DNA of 64,000 nucleotides from positions 41,192,287 through 41,256,286 of the forward strand of contig NC_092326.1 of the NCBI RefSeq assembly GCF_036785885.1, given 5' to 3'. This stretch comes from Coffea arabica (lineage: Eukaryota; Streptophyta; Magnoliopsida; Gentianales; Rubiaceae). The notes below the pieces were generated by a model. That model did no database searches. It was not told the DNA's origin and saw nothing but the letters and a program-made list of their open reading frames with translations. Made by a program: the position numbers and the translations under genes. Below are positions 34,990 through 47,400 of this stretch, one piece after another (position 1 is the stretch's first letter; every line of letters begins with the position of its first letter).

Positions 34990-35960
34990 TGTTGACCTTG
35001 GTCGATCAATCCTTGGTTTTGATGATTAACAAACCAAAATGTAGATTTGAGCTAATGTTTTTATGTGAACAATTTGTTAGAACAGATTCTTGTGGCACAA
35101 AAGAAGAAGCAAAAACAGGACACTCATGTCGGACGTCCGAAAGGAAGCTATTGGACGTCCGAAAGGATGAAGAATATCAAGAAGGAAACTCTGTCGGACG
35201 CTCGTGAGGAAGCATCGGACGTCCGGAAGGATCGGACGCACGCCTCGGACGCACATCGATCGCATCGGACGTCCGAGAAATTTCGCAAAGATTTGATGAC
35301 TCTCTGACGACGTTCGGACGCAGGGTTCGGACGTCCGACAGGTGGTTCGGACGTCCGACAGGCCAACGGCTAGTTTTGACAGCATTTAATATTTGACCGT
35401 TGGAGAGTCTTTTGGAGCCATTTCTCACCTTCTATAAAAACTCCATAGCACAAGAAGACAAGGGACTTTTGCCAACACAAAATACAAGCTTACAAGTGAG
35501 ATTTTTGAGTTGAAAGATTCTTTGTTGGTTGTATAAGGGGTTGGGAAGTTGGGTTGTGAGATTGCTCAAGTGAAGGTTACTCTCGAGGAGGAGTAAAACC
35601 TTGGTGAAGGTAAACCTATCACTTGAAGTGGTAAAACCTTGGTGAAGGTTGCCTCATTTGTATAAAATAGTTCTTAATTGGGTGAGTGATCTTTCGAGTG
35701 TGGGTTGTTGAGGGTTAACTAGAATAGTTGTAAAACTCCTTGGCTCAACCAAAGTGTGTTGGGGTGAGAAAGGAGTGAGCCTTCACTTGTACATCTTGGT
35801 TAGCATCGCCATCTATTGAAGAAGCTATTGGATTAATATTTGGTTTGCATTTCTTATCTTTTCTCTTTAATTAAGTTTTCTTTATTGTGCTTAAATTTGA
35901 TATATCTTTGTGCATCATTGTGAAATTGTTTGTACTCATTGGGTTGCACCAGGCCTTACA
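34990..35960 (+). mobile_element. Solo LTR (971 bp) inserted in gag, TSD CCGAG
   Basis: Starts TGTTGACCTTGG and ends GGCCTTACA, so it has TG...CA termini. CCGAG is repeated on both sides (34985-34989 and 35961-35965). Removing 976 bp brings the two gag halves exactly into one frame, which confirms the boundaries. It has no coding region, primer site or internal repeat of its ends, so it is a solo LTR rather than a full or TRIM element. Its AAAACCTTGGTGAAGG motifs are reminiscent of Ty1/copia LTRs, but the family is not proven. Strand is assigned only by the TG-to-CA convention. Confidence 0.88.
35130..35365. repeat. Cluster of GGACGTCC palindromes in the solo LTR
   Basis: Six exact GGACGTCC palindromes, usually preceded by TC or TT and followed by GA or GG, occur in about 235 bp, interspersed with half-sites GGACGC. 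Full-length TCGGACGTCCGA forms are 12-bp palindromes. The base composition is much more CpG-rich than the surrounding LTR. They are irregularly spaced and so not a tandem satellite. Confidence 0.8.
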
Positions 35961-38900
35961 CCGAGAAAAGTACGGAAGATTATACAAGGACTGAATGTGA
36001 AATTACAAGAAGCCCTAGCAGCGGTCCAAATTAATACATTCACAGAGGTTCTGGAGAAAGCCTTGAGGATAGAGATTGCTAGGGCGCAAGTGAGGAATTT
36101 CCATGCTAAGCGGAGAGGGGCACCTAGTGGAGCCCAAGGGTCGATACGAGGCGAGCGGAGCATGCCACCTGCTAAATCCGGTCGTGGGGCTGGAGGTGGA
36201 TGATTTTTGAGCACATTTAGGGGAAGTGCTCCTAGAAGAGGTGCCCAGAGGGGAGGCCAAGGTGGTAGGGGCCAAGGTAGAGGTTTTACTCAGGGAGGCC
36301 AAATCTCCACTCCCCGAGTGACATGTGGGTATTGTGGGAAACCGAACCACACCGAGGACGAGTGTTGGAGAAAGGCTCGAAAGTGCCTGAGGTGTGGAAG
36401 TACGGAGCACCAGATAAACAATTGCCCGTTGATCAGTGACACCCAGTTGACTGCCAGGTCAAATCCAAAGCCGACTAATGCTGGAGGGGCTAGGTCGAGG
36501 GTTCCGGCCAGAGTTTATTCACTGGACCAACAATTCGTGCCTGAACCAACGGAGGTGGTAGAAGGTACGATCCCTGTTTTTCACCGGTTAGCCAAAATTC
36601 TGATAGACCCCGGTGCTACTCACTCTTTTGTTAATCCTGCATTTATGCTTGGAATTGATTTGAAAGTTGAGAAGTTACCTTATGTCTTAGAGGTAAGAAC
36701 ACCTACGGGTAATCAAATCTTGTTGGCGAATGAGGTGTATTGAAATTGTGATATTTGGATTGGTGAACGGAAATTGGTAGTGGATCTCATTAGTCTAGCC
36801 ATTAAGGGGTACGATGTTATTTTAGGTATGGATTGGCTAGTTCATTATCATGCTCGGGTAGATTGTAGGATGAAAGTGGTCGAATTTTGTATACCAGGAG
36901 AGGCAACTCTAAAGCTTGATGTGAGGGGTATGATAGCCTCTTCTGCACTTATTTCGGGTATAAGGGTTAGGAAATTGTTTAGTCGTGGGGCTCGTGGTTA
37001 CCTAGCTTTTCTAATTAACACTCCGGGAGAAAAGACTAAGTTGGAAGACATGCCAGTAATCAGTGAATTCCCGGACGTATTTCCGGAAGAGTTGGAGTCT
37101 CTGCCACCCGAAAGGAAGATTGAATTTAAGGTTGATTTAGTACCCGGAACCACTCCCATCTCTAAAACTCCTTATCGTATGGCACCTGCTGAGCTTAAGG
37201 AGTTGAAGGTGCAATTGCAGGATTTGCTAGAACGATAGTTTATTCATGAGAGCGAGTCTCCGGGGGGACGTCCAGTGCTATTTGTTAAGAAGAAGGACGA
37301 GAGTTTAAGGTTGTGCATTGACTATCGAGGATTGAATGCAGTAACCATTAAGAATAAATATCCTTTACCCCATATCGATGAGTTGTTTGATCAGTTACAA
37401 GGGGCTGTAGTGTTTTCTAAGTTGGATCTGCGACAAGAATATTATCAGTTGAGAATTAGAAGGGAGGATGTGCCAAAAACGGCATTTAACACTCGATATG
37501 GGCATTTTGCGTTTGCAGTGATACCTTTTGGTTTAACCAATGCCCCAACGACATTCATGGATCTGATGCATCGAATGTTCAAACCTTACTTGGATAGGTT
37601 TGTAGTGGTGTTCATTGATGATATCTTAGTATATTCGAGGTCAAGGGAGGAACATGAACAACATTTGCGGATAGTACTACAAACCCTAAGAGAGCACCAA
37701 CTGTTCGCTAAGTTCAGTAAGTATGAATTTTGGTTGGAAAGTGTGGCGTTTCTAGGTCACATAATTTTAAAAGATGGCATTGCTATAGACCCGGCGAAAG
37801 TGGAAGTTGTGGCTAAATGGAAGCGGCTAGAAAATCCTATAGAGGTGCGAAGTTTTCTAGGCTTAGCAGGGTACTACCGCAGATTTATAAAGAATTTCTC
37901 GAGAATTGCAGAACCCTTGACTAACTTGACCAAAAAACAAGGGAAGTATATTTGGGATGCCAAGTGTGAAGGTAGTTTCCAAGAGCTTAAGAAACAATTG
38001 ACTATGGCTCCAGTTTTAGCTTTACCCAATGGGAACCATAGTTATACGGTTTATACCGATGCTTCAAAAGAAGGGCTAGGGTGTGTGTTGATGCAGAATA
38101 GGAATGTGACTGCTTATGCGTCCCGAAAGTTAAAATCTCATGAGCAGAATTATCCGACCCATGACTTAGAGCTTGCAGCTGTAGTGTTCGCTTTGAAGAA
38201 ATGACGACATTATCTCTATGGTGTAACTTTCGAGGTTTATACGGATCATAAGAGACTTAAGTATCTGTTTTCTCAGAAGGAGTTAAATCTAAGACAACGT
38301 CGGTGGGTAGAGTTCTTAGAGGATTATGACTGTACAATTAACTACCATCCTGGAAAGGCCAACGTTGTAATAGATTCTTTAAGTCGGAAAACTCAACTAG
38401 CAAGTTCCATAGTGAGAGAGTGGAGCCTGTTGGAAGATGTCTGTGAGTGGAAACCTCGTTTGGAGCCGAAGAGGGTGATTTTTGGAAATATTGAGGTGAA
38501 GTCGGCACTGATGGAGCGAATCAGAGAGGGCCAAGTAAAGGACCCAATAGTACAAAAGTGGGTAGAAAAGGTGGAAAAAGGGGAGTTAGCTAATTTTAAT
38601 CTAAGCCCTGATGAAATTTTAAAGTTTCGAAATCGTGTCGTGGTACCTAAGGATGAGGAATTGAAAAGGGAGATTTTGGAGAAATCACATTGCTCTAGGT
38701 ATACGGTGCACCCAAGGAATAATAAGATGTACCGAGATCTTAGAAGTCTGTATTGGTGGGAAAATATAAAGGCGGAGATTGCCCAATTTGTACAAAAATG
38801 TCTTACGTGTCAACAGGTAAAAGTTGAGCATCAAAAGCCATCAGCTTTGTTACAACCGTTAGAGATCCCTGAATGAAAATGGGAGCATATAACGATGGAT

Positions 38901-39972
38901 TTTGTGTCAGGATTGCCACGAATACAAAAGGAGCATGATGCAATTTGGGTGATAGTGGACAGATTAACTAAGACTGCACATTTTCTGCCAGTGAACATGA
39001 AATATCCTTTGGAGAAACTTACTAAACTCTATATGGATGAGGTAGTAAGACTACATGGGGTACCAGTGAGTATTGTATCGGATAGGGATCCCAGGTTTGT
39101 ATCCCAATTTTGGCAGAAATTACAAGAGACTCTAGGGACTAAGTTGAGCTATAGTACAGCGTATCATCCGCGAACTGATAGACAATCTGAGAGAACCATC
39201 CAAACTCTTGAGGATATGTTGAGAGCCTGTATTGTGGATTTTAAAGGAAGTTGGAGCCAATATTTGACTTTGGTTGAATTCGCGTATAACAATAGTTATC
39301 ATTTCTCTATTCAAATGGCTCAATATGAAACATTGTATGGACGAAGATGTCGATCTCCAATCCATTGGGAGGAAATAGGAGAGAGAAAAATTATAGATCC
39401 GACCACAATACTATGGGTTGAGGAAGCGTATGAGAAAGTAAAAGTGATCCGCCAGAGGCTTCAAACAGCCCAAAGCCGTCAGAAAAGCTATGCCGATCAT
39501 AGGAGGAAAGACTTGGAGTTTGAAATAGGGGATAAGATGTTTCTTCGGATTACACCATTAAAAGGAAAGATCAGAGCAGGAAAAGGGAAAAAGTTGCAAC
39601 CACGATATATAGGACCTTTCAATGTACTTCAGCGAATAGGAAAAGTGCCTTATCGACTTGAGCTACCAGCTAGTTTGTCTAGGATCCACGACGTTTTCCA
39701 TGTTTTTTTGCTTAAGAAATACCATCCGGATTCAACTCACATTTTGCCACCTGAAGATGTTGAACTTGACGAGTCCCTAACCTATGAAGAACGACCTATT
39801 CAAATATTGGATCGAAAGGTGAAGGACCTGAGAACCAAGCAGATTCCTTTAGTAAAGGTTCTATGGAAACATCATGAAGTGGAAGAAGCAACTTGGGAGC
39901 TAGAAAAGGACATGCATGAGAAGTATCCTGACCTGTTCACGACGAAAGGTATGAATTTCGAGGTCGAAATTC

Positions 39973-39989
39973 TTTTAAGGGGGAGCGGG
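39973..39989 (+). promoter_or_regulatory. Polypurine tract
   Basis: TTTTAAGGGGGAGCGGG lies directly before the 3' LTR start TGTGAGG at 39990. A T-run followed by a purine tract at this position is the plus-strand primer of LTR retrotransposons. Confidence 0.9.
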
Positions 39990-42900
39990 TGTGAGGACTC
40001 GCAAATTTCCTACATTTTTCCTCAAAAATGCTTTTTATTTAAAAATTCTTATTTATTAAAGCCCTACTACCCAATTATTCCACACTAAGTGTAAATAAAC
40101 CCAGAAAGTAGGGTTTCACGTTTCGGTTTCAAGTTTGGAGCAAAATTAGGGTTTTCGCGATTTTTCGCCGGATGAATTTTCGGTACAGAGTAAGGATTAA
40201 ATTTGGAGATTAAAAGTGACTTTTAAGTGAGAAATAATATGTGATTAGTAGCAATGATATAAGGTTAGTGAATGGGAAGTAAAAATCCTAATACGTGTGT
40301 TTTTAAGAAAAAAAAGCGCAAACCGGCGGGTCCCGCGCACTACCGATTGAACGCACCACTTGATCACCATTTTTCTTACCAAACAAGCTTATTGACTTTT
40401 GGGCAAAATATCTTCTTACTTGGCAGCTGGTTTTACCAAATCCTAAGGTTAGAAATGCAAGGAAAAGAAAGAGAAAAATGAAAGATGGTGGTGGTGACAA
40501 GTGTCGCCACCTAAAGGCTTCTTGACCAAGACAAGGACTTTCTATTTATTACCAAAATTTCATAACTTTCCTCTTCATTTCTGCACCCTTTGGCCGAGAG
40601 AAAGAAGGAAGAAAACACCAAGGAAAATCTCTCCATTTCTTCTTGAATCAAACTACTAAGTGAGAAAACAAAAGAAATAAACCGATTAAACTTACCTTTG
40701 AGTGATTAGCTACTGATTGTTGGTTTGATTTTGGAAAGGGAAAGTTAGGGATATACTTGGTGAACTCTAATCAAGGTAAGGAAAATGATCTCTCTAATTT
40801 TTTTTACTTTCAATCTTGTTTAAATTAAGCTTAGTAACTTAATTTGTGGTGAATCATGGATGTTATCATGTTTTGGAGGTTTTCCCCTTTTTGATTTGAT
40901 GAACTAGGGTTTGAGGACTTGCTGCCAATTTGATGTATGATGCATACATGTTGTAATTAAGGTTGTATAAGGGGTTTTGGTAGTGATTGAAGTAAGAATT
41001 TGAGGAAGGTTGCATTAAAAATTGAAAATTCCAGATTTCTGGAAAATTTTGCTTCCTTTCTGTCCGGTTTTGTAGCCCTATGTTAGAGGCCGATTTGGCC
41101 TTAGGTCAAAGCATGAAAGTTGTAGAGAATGGTATTTTATAGGAGCCTACAAAATTTCAGCTCAATCGGACCAACGTAGGTCATGAAAAGTCCAAAATAC
41201 CTTTACTGTTTTAAGTTTTTCCCCAGCAGTCCGTTTGGTCAGTTTATCCAGTTTATCACATATTTCCACTAGGATCTGTACTGATTTAGTTTTTTACCAA
41301 AACATGAAAGTTGTAGTATTCTGACTTAGCTTTCAAACGCCTCTAAGAACACCTGAATCGGACTTTTGTAACCGGAGATATGACCATTACAGTACAATGC
41401 AGTTAGACAGCCGACGAGTTAGATTTTAGTTCTGTAAATTGAGGATTTGACTAAGTTGCATTAGAAACTGGACTACGTGACCTTCATGAACATTGTAGCC
41501 CTGTGTCTTAGCTTCGAAACGGCATATGTTGTGCCTCAATCCGATAAGCGTAGCCTCTGATATGTTATTTCCGCATCCACACGTCAAATCTGTCTTGTGC
41601 TAGATTGTATTTCTGCACTTGTTATTATTGTGATTCTTATTCTTATGATATGATGAGCCTATGGAACGGCTTTTGACTTGAATTATGATATGTGTGACTT
41701 TGGGTTGTGGTTGAGGAAAAATAATGAAGCCTAAATGGCTGGAAAATTAGGTAAACACAAAGGGTATGCTGCCCGAATTTACACTCGAGAACTAGAAAAC
41801 TATATTTGCAACTTGAGTAAAGGTTAAGTGAATATCACTTGAACTAGCGGGAACCTTTGCTACTATGTTTATCGAGGGTTATATATTAGAACTTGGCTGA
41901 ACTTGTACCCTTGAGGAAAAGACATAATGGCTAATGTAAACTTGTATTTCCTTGTACTTTCAACTCAAGTGTTATTTCCAAGCATCTATGCTACAAAACT
42001 TTACGATTTGAAAAGCGAGCAAGTATTTCACGAGGGTCTTTCAAATGAATTTCAATTGGTCGATTCTTAATGAACGAAACGTTTAAGTTTCGAATCGTAC
42101 TCGTGTTTCAAAGTTCTTAAACTGAATTTTTATCGCAGATCTGGACTCCAAACCTGGAGTATAATTGAACGTGAATACTTGAGGCACAATATTTTGGTGA
42201 GTGCTTCCAAATATCCGATGGTACTTGATACATGTGTTCCTTACTTGACTTGTATGATTACATGAAAATGAATGATAGGGTAAGGGTGTACTTTACCGCA
42301 CTTGCCCTAATATGACTTGTTCTTACTATTGATTATACTTGACTTGCTCTACATGTACTTGAGATACATCTTGCTTGGAATTCCAGAAACCCTGTGGCTA
42401 GTTAATCGAGTCGAGCCGGCAAGGGGCTGGTCGATTAGATAACAAACCCTGGGTCACTAGTGAGGTCGAGTGGAGTGTTATCTACTCGGCAATCCGGTAT
42501 ATTCGAGTATTACCACCCATGTTTTGTATGGCGTGCGGGCCCTGAATAGGGGGTTGATCGGTGGACGGGGATTGGCGTGTAGTGGAGTTTATTTGGACTT
42601 GATATTACTTGAAAGTTGACGGAGTGTCAACTACCACTTGACCAAGCTGGAATGGAGCCGTAATATGAGTACTGTATCCTTATATGTGAATGTGAATCTA
42701 ATATTACTTGGCTAGCTGAAGTACTATTTCCCTGATTTGATTGGTTTGCTCGCTATTTCACTATTATTTTGCTATAACTTGGTTGTTGACCAATTTGATA
42801 TTTGGGAACTTCACTGAGCTTTGACTTACCCCGTTAGTTTGTTTTCCTTACAGGGGTACGAGCGACGCGAGAGACTTGTAAAAGACTAGTGTAGTCTTTT

Positions 42901-43178
42901 GTTTTTGATTTTCGACTTTTTAGTCTTGTACTCGCGCTATTCCTCGAATGGAACATGTTGTACTTAGATTGTATACGTTTTGAACTAGTTTGGTGTATTG
43001 AGACTTTGTACCTCGATTCCTATCAATGTAAATTATAAGTTTGAATTGAAAATGTTATTTATGGTTTATGGATGTGTGTACATGACTCGATTGAGATAGT
43101 GAGTGAGTCCTGGCGAGAGTTGGGCAGGCGGTCCGCCGAACCCTTTGGTACGCCTTAGGGGGAGGTGGGGTCGTCACA
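39990..43178 (+). repeat. 3' LTR of the gypsy element (3189 bp)
   Basis: Matches 30023-33195. It differs by scattered substitutions and small indels, for example an extra GTGGTGACAAGT-type insertion near 40490. The first part (about 39990-40900) appears more diverged than the rest. Confidence 0.95.
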
Positions 43179-43183
43179 GATTT

Positions 43184-44262
43184 ACTTCTTTTGTTTTGGT
43201 TTAATCATACCGAAGTTGTTCAATTAATTTAATTTTGTGGCCACATGGCATCTCTTGGTTGAAGTTTTCACTTCTCATTTCTTTAATGTGGGATTTTATT
43301 TTCTTGTTTGGAACTTTTTTATGGAGTAGCCGGTTTGTTAGTACCATTTTCAGCAAAAAAATAGAAAAATTAACGTACATCAATCACAACTAGATATATA
43401 TATATATATATGCTTCTGCATTTTTCTACATCAATTCATGTACATTTGTCTATTTTCACATCAAGATATATTTTGTGAGATATAGACGGGTGCATAGAAT
43501 GCAGAACAAGAAATTTGATCTCTTGATCTATACCCAAGTATTAAATCTTTTTTGGTGACCAACTATTTTAGAAATAATTGGTTAGATAAAATTGTATGAC
43601 TTGAATGAGTTTGTTCTCGCAAGAAAACTTGCTAGTCAAATTTCAGTTATAGAAAATTTCGTCAAACTAGTTGAATCTATATTCTTACCCTTATTCCCTA
43701 TCTAATTCAATTCTTGCTCCCTTGATCAATAGCAAGAATATGTTTACTTGATAACCTTCGCAACCGGGATACAAACTTATAAAAATAGATTTCAACGAAG
43801 CATCAACAAAAATTCTTATACTGCCACGAGAAAGATACTCTCGGGGAGAAATATATGATTGAAAAAAGCTCTAACAATTTATAATTTGAAAAATACTAAA
43901 TTATGGTGAAGAGTAAAATTTATGCCGAAGAGGCAGTGGTCTGGTAATAAAGTTGAGGTGTCAAACTTAGACGTCTTAGGATCAAATTCCTTTACTCTTC
44001 TCTATTTCTTAAATTCTACTTTTTCCTTACTAGAACTTTTTTTTAATAAAAAAAGAAGGGAATTTACAATCACTTTAGCCAAATAACCGTGGCATATTTG
44101 ACTATGTTTCATGTTCTTTAACAACTGAACTTGCCATTGAACATCTGTATTGATGGAAGGTTGAGGACCTAAGAGGTAAAAGCTCTGGATTCAAATCTTC
44201 TTTTTTCCTTACCGTTCCTTAAATTTCACATTCTCTCCACTAGAATATATATATATATATAT
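43184..44262. other. Intergenic DNA with SINE-like relics
   Basis: No gene seen. Two related degenerate stretches, about 43925-44040 and 44155-44250, share a B-box-like GGATTCAAATC / GGATCAAATTC and a CCTTACTAGAAC / CTCCACTAGAAT end, and may be relics of one SINE family. (AT)n tracts lie at about 43393-43411 and 44245-44262. Confidence 0.35.
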
Positions 44263-44445
44263 GTAGCTTCTTGTCGAATCAAAGGTTACGCATGACATAC
44301 GTACAAGTTATCCATTAATGCATATAATCTCTCTTTTCCATTAATGCGCACAATCTCTCTTTATAATCAAACTTGTTGATGGATATAATCTCTCATCAAA
44401 CTTGTACGTATGTCATGCGTAACCTTTGATTCAACAAGAAGCTAC
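44263..44445. repeat. Long hairpin: 47-bp arms with one mismatch
   Basis: The left arm 44263-44309 and right arm 44399-44445 are inverse complements except for one C/T difference. They begin GTAGCTTCTTGT and end GTACAAGTT. The 89-nt loop contains further opposing copies of ATATAATCTCTC. No target duplication was found. It may be a MITE or a source of small RNAs. Confidence 0.8.
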
Positions 44446-47400
44446 GTGTACTTGAGAGTGAACAATTGCCACCCTTCCAGTTCTAGAAAACTACATGAAA
44501 GACCAAAATATTTTGCAATATTGTCAACATTTTACTTTATTTGTCTCCCAACTTTGTAAAAGCATCCTATATAGTTGCCCCCTTCTCTATCTATAATTTT
44601 ATTAAATGCCTCACACTAACCCCTTGGAAACTTACAAAGTTCACACCTCTATTACATTTCCTTCTTAGCACTACATTCTTCTTTCCTTTATATAAGAATA
44701 TTGAACTAATTACTTTGGAAAAAAATTACGGGATGAATTCTAAATTAAATATGGATGCCACTCTATAAGGGAAAAAATTTCAACCTTTTTTTAGCTGGAA
44801 AACAATTAGGCTAATTAACTCTACTAATAACCAGTAAGTTGACGATAGTTGGAGTGGGCACGGATTGGGTATCCGTCCCGTTCAACATTTGGCTGACCTG
44901 ACCTGCATTTTGTGAGTTAGCCATTTTCTGACCCTTACCCGCCTTGCATATTAGCGAGTATCTGCTGAGACAAGGTCAGATCAACGGGTACCTACTTCGT
45001 TTCTCTTATCATTTTATTTTTTTAAAAATAATTTATACTAATTTAATTTTATATTTTACACATTCATCTAAAATTTAATACAGATTTCTTTTCTTAAAAA
45101 AAGTCTCTCACTAAGAAACAAGCATGCGAAGAGAATACAAGATAAATAAAAAATTAAAAAAATTTAAAATCAATAAAAGTTTGAAATAAGTAGCACTTTT
45201 TTTAAATATATGTTCTACATTAATTAAACTCTTTTCTATAAAACATAAGATCATGGCCGCTAAAAATTAATTTTGTAAATAAACTGTAGTCTCTCATATT
45301 TGTAATGCAATTTGTTCAATGAAATTGTTTATTTAGTTCTAAAAATTGTTTTATAGTATGTGTATAAATAAATAAATAAATAAATATATATGCGGGGTGG
45401 GGCGGGTACCTGTAAATTTTTAATTATGTGACCTAAACTCGCCCCGTATTTTAGCGGGCACCCGACTCTCTCTTGACTCGATCAAATAATGTATATCGGA
45501 TATTCTAATTTTCGAATCGAATCGAATCAGATATGGCAGGTTTTTGGAGTAGTAGATAATTTTACCCATCCTCAGACAATAGTCCTTTTCCCCAAAGGTC
45601 CTAATTCCGCAATTGCTTTAATTGCCGAATATACTTTGACCTACGCTAGTTGATGGCCGGAGGCAAATTATCTAAACTTTATATTTAAAAGGGATTACAA
45701 CGAACATCTGGAGATGTGCTGGGTCTCCTACCGGAAAAAAGAAAGAAAAGGACAGGTTCGTGTAACTGGCTCAAAGATTATTTTATTTTATTTGCATATT
45801 AGCCTCTAGTCCTGCCTTAAAGTGGAAGAATCTAACAAATTTCCAATCTACGATAGGATTTTTAACTAGTCATTAGAGAAACAGGTGTCCATGTGGCATC
45901 TGCTGCAGAATTTGCTTGATTTAATTCCAAACAGATTGACAAATACAACATGGATCCAAAGGTTTGGAAAGCCCTTGCGGGGAAAGTGCATGTCAGAGAA
46001 GCAGCCCGTAGCAGTTGTGGGCCGACCTAGGCTGCTTTTTTTTTTTTTTGTCATTTGTCACTTAATATCTATCTCCTACTCTATTATAATCTATATAGGG
46101 GAGAGGCCTAACTGGGCCTACGGGAGCATGTGGGGACTGAACCACCACCTGATCAGACGGGTGCATTACACACCCGTCTAGATTTTTTAGAAGAGCCACT
46201 CATTGTGACAATTGTTGGGAGGTAAGTTGATCTCCCATCCCACCAAGCCTTGCCAGTAGCCCACTATATTTAATTTGTTTGGTCATTGTGTGCCGGCATT
46301 TGCCAACTGCATTTAATACTTCCCCCTCGTCCCAGCTTGCCATTAAGCTCGATCAATAATAAAGCACAATACTCATTAAGCATGCTTTGCCTAATAATAG
46401 AATTTTTCTAATAGGTGTTTAAATGGGTACTTGTTAACATATTTACATTCCACCTAACCTATCAGCCTATCGTATATACACACATTTAAACACTTTTTCT
46501 CTTGCATTTTGTACATTTTCTCTTGCATTTAAACCTATCATATAATTACAATTTTCTCTTGCATTTTACACTTTTTTTTAAATTAATCCCCTTATATTTA
46601 TACACTTTCCCTAAATAATTTTATATTTCTAAAAATCTAACATTTGAAATACATTTTAGCGACTGCCCATAGAACACCCGTTAAATATTTATACTATTCT
46701 ACTTTAAATATTTATACGATATAAGATGCTTAGAGCTAATTATATATAAGGCTCAGCCTGAAAAGTACTAGGGTTGTCATTACTGTAACAAGTTGTGAAA
46801 AACAAATGATATACCAAAGAGAGGCATCGTTGAAGAAAGAATCTATTCAAGCACATTTAATAGAATTAATAAACGTATTTGCGGTGGAGTGCAACACTAA
46901 CACCCGAAATACCATGGCAAAGAAGTGCAAGAAAACAAGAGTAACAAACCCAAAATTTTTTTTAGGGGTTAAGTGCAAAGCCTACATATTTATGACCCCT
47001 TTCTCATTTTTTTTGGGTATTACCAAGTCCCTTTCTCATCAGTAATTCATCTCACAATTTTTTCAGAAGAGCCAAAATAAGATGGTTCAAGCCCTTCATG
47101 AGTTTTCTATTCAAGAAAAAATTTCCAAGTAATTGGAATTGACTTCTTTGAGCATATTATTTTACAACTCGATTGGCCACCCTAAGCAAATTCAGGAACC
47201 AACTTAGGCTTGTCCACTTGTGCAGTTGTGCTGCAGTTTATCATTTGGTACACAGATAAAAGTACGTACCACATTAATATCGAATAACCTCAACATTGCA
47301 ACTTAACTAATTAAACATGCTCCCATTTTCATGGAGAGCTCTACAATTGATCTCGGATCAAATATACATGTTTTTTTGGCAAGGGGCATTGGCTCTTATC

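Larger units (their letters stand above)
34325..40088 (+). pseudogene. gag-pol polyprotein of the gypsy element, broken
   Basis: A single continuous reading frame once the nested solo LTR (34990-35960) and its duplication are discounted, but interrupted by stops at 36201, 36741, 37236, 38202 and 38874. Domains in order are: gag capsid (34325-34989 and 35961-36200); two CX2CX4HX4C zinc knuckles (about 36326-36430); aspartic protease with DPGATHSF (about 36606); RT with [10 protein letters not shown] (about 37610-37640); RNase H beginning [10 protein letters not shown] (about 38052); integrase zinc-binding region ending CLTCQQ (about 38805) and catalytic core with TMDF, SDRDPRF and a downstream SER-T glutamate; and a C-terminal chromodomain-like segment (about 39780-39940). 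The frame continues about 100 bp into the 3' LTR before stopping at 40088. It encodes no complete polyprotein. Confidence 0.93.
30023..43178 (+). mobile_element. Ty3/gypsy LTR retrotransposon (chromodomain type), 13.2 kb, TSD GATTT
   Basis: Both LTRs start TGTGAGGAC and end GTCGTCACA. A perfect 5-bp duplication GATTT flanks the element (30018-30022 and 43179-43183). Order within: 5' LTR, tRNA-Met-type primer site, accessory ORF, gag with zinc knuckles, protease, RT, RNase H, integrase, chromodomain-like end, polypurine tract, 3' LTR. Integrase after RT places it in Ty3/gypsy. Very long LTRs plus a C-terminal chromodomain suggest the Del/Tekay lineage (inference). The LTRs differ by a few percent by eye and gag-pol has stops, so it is not young and not autonomous. 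A 971-bp solo LTR is nested in gag. Confidence 0.95.

Noticed and set aside
35130..35365. CRISPR-like array from repeated GGACGTCC
   Set aside because: The repeats are only 8-12 bp, palindromic and irregularly spaced, inside an LTR of a eukaryotic genome.
34990..35960. Interpretation as a TRIM or a complete small LTR element
   Set aside because: Its first bases do not recur at its end or inside, and there is no primer site or polypurine tract, so a solo LTR fits better.
46155..46190. GC stem-loop followed by a T-run, like a bacterial intrinsic terminator
   Set aside because: The window is plant nuclear DNA with introns and retrotransposons. The structure is better explained as a transposon end.
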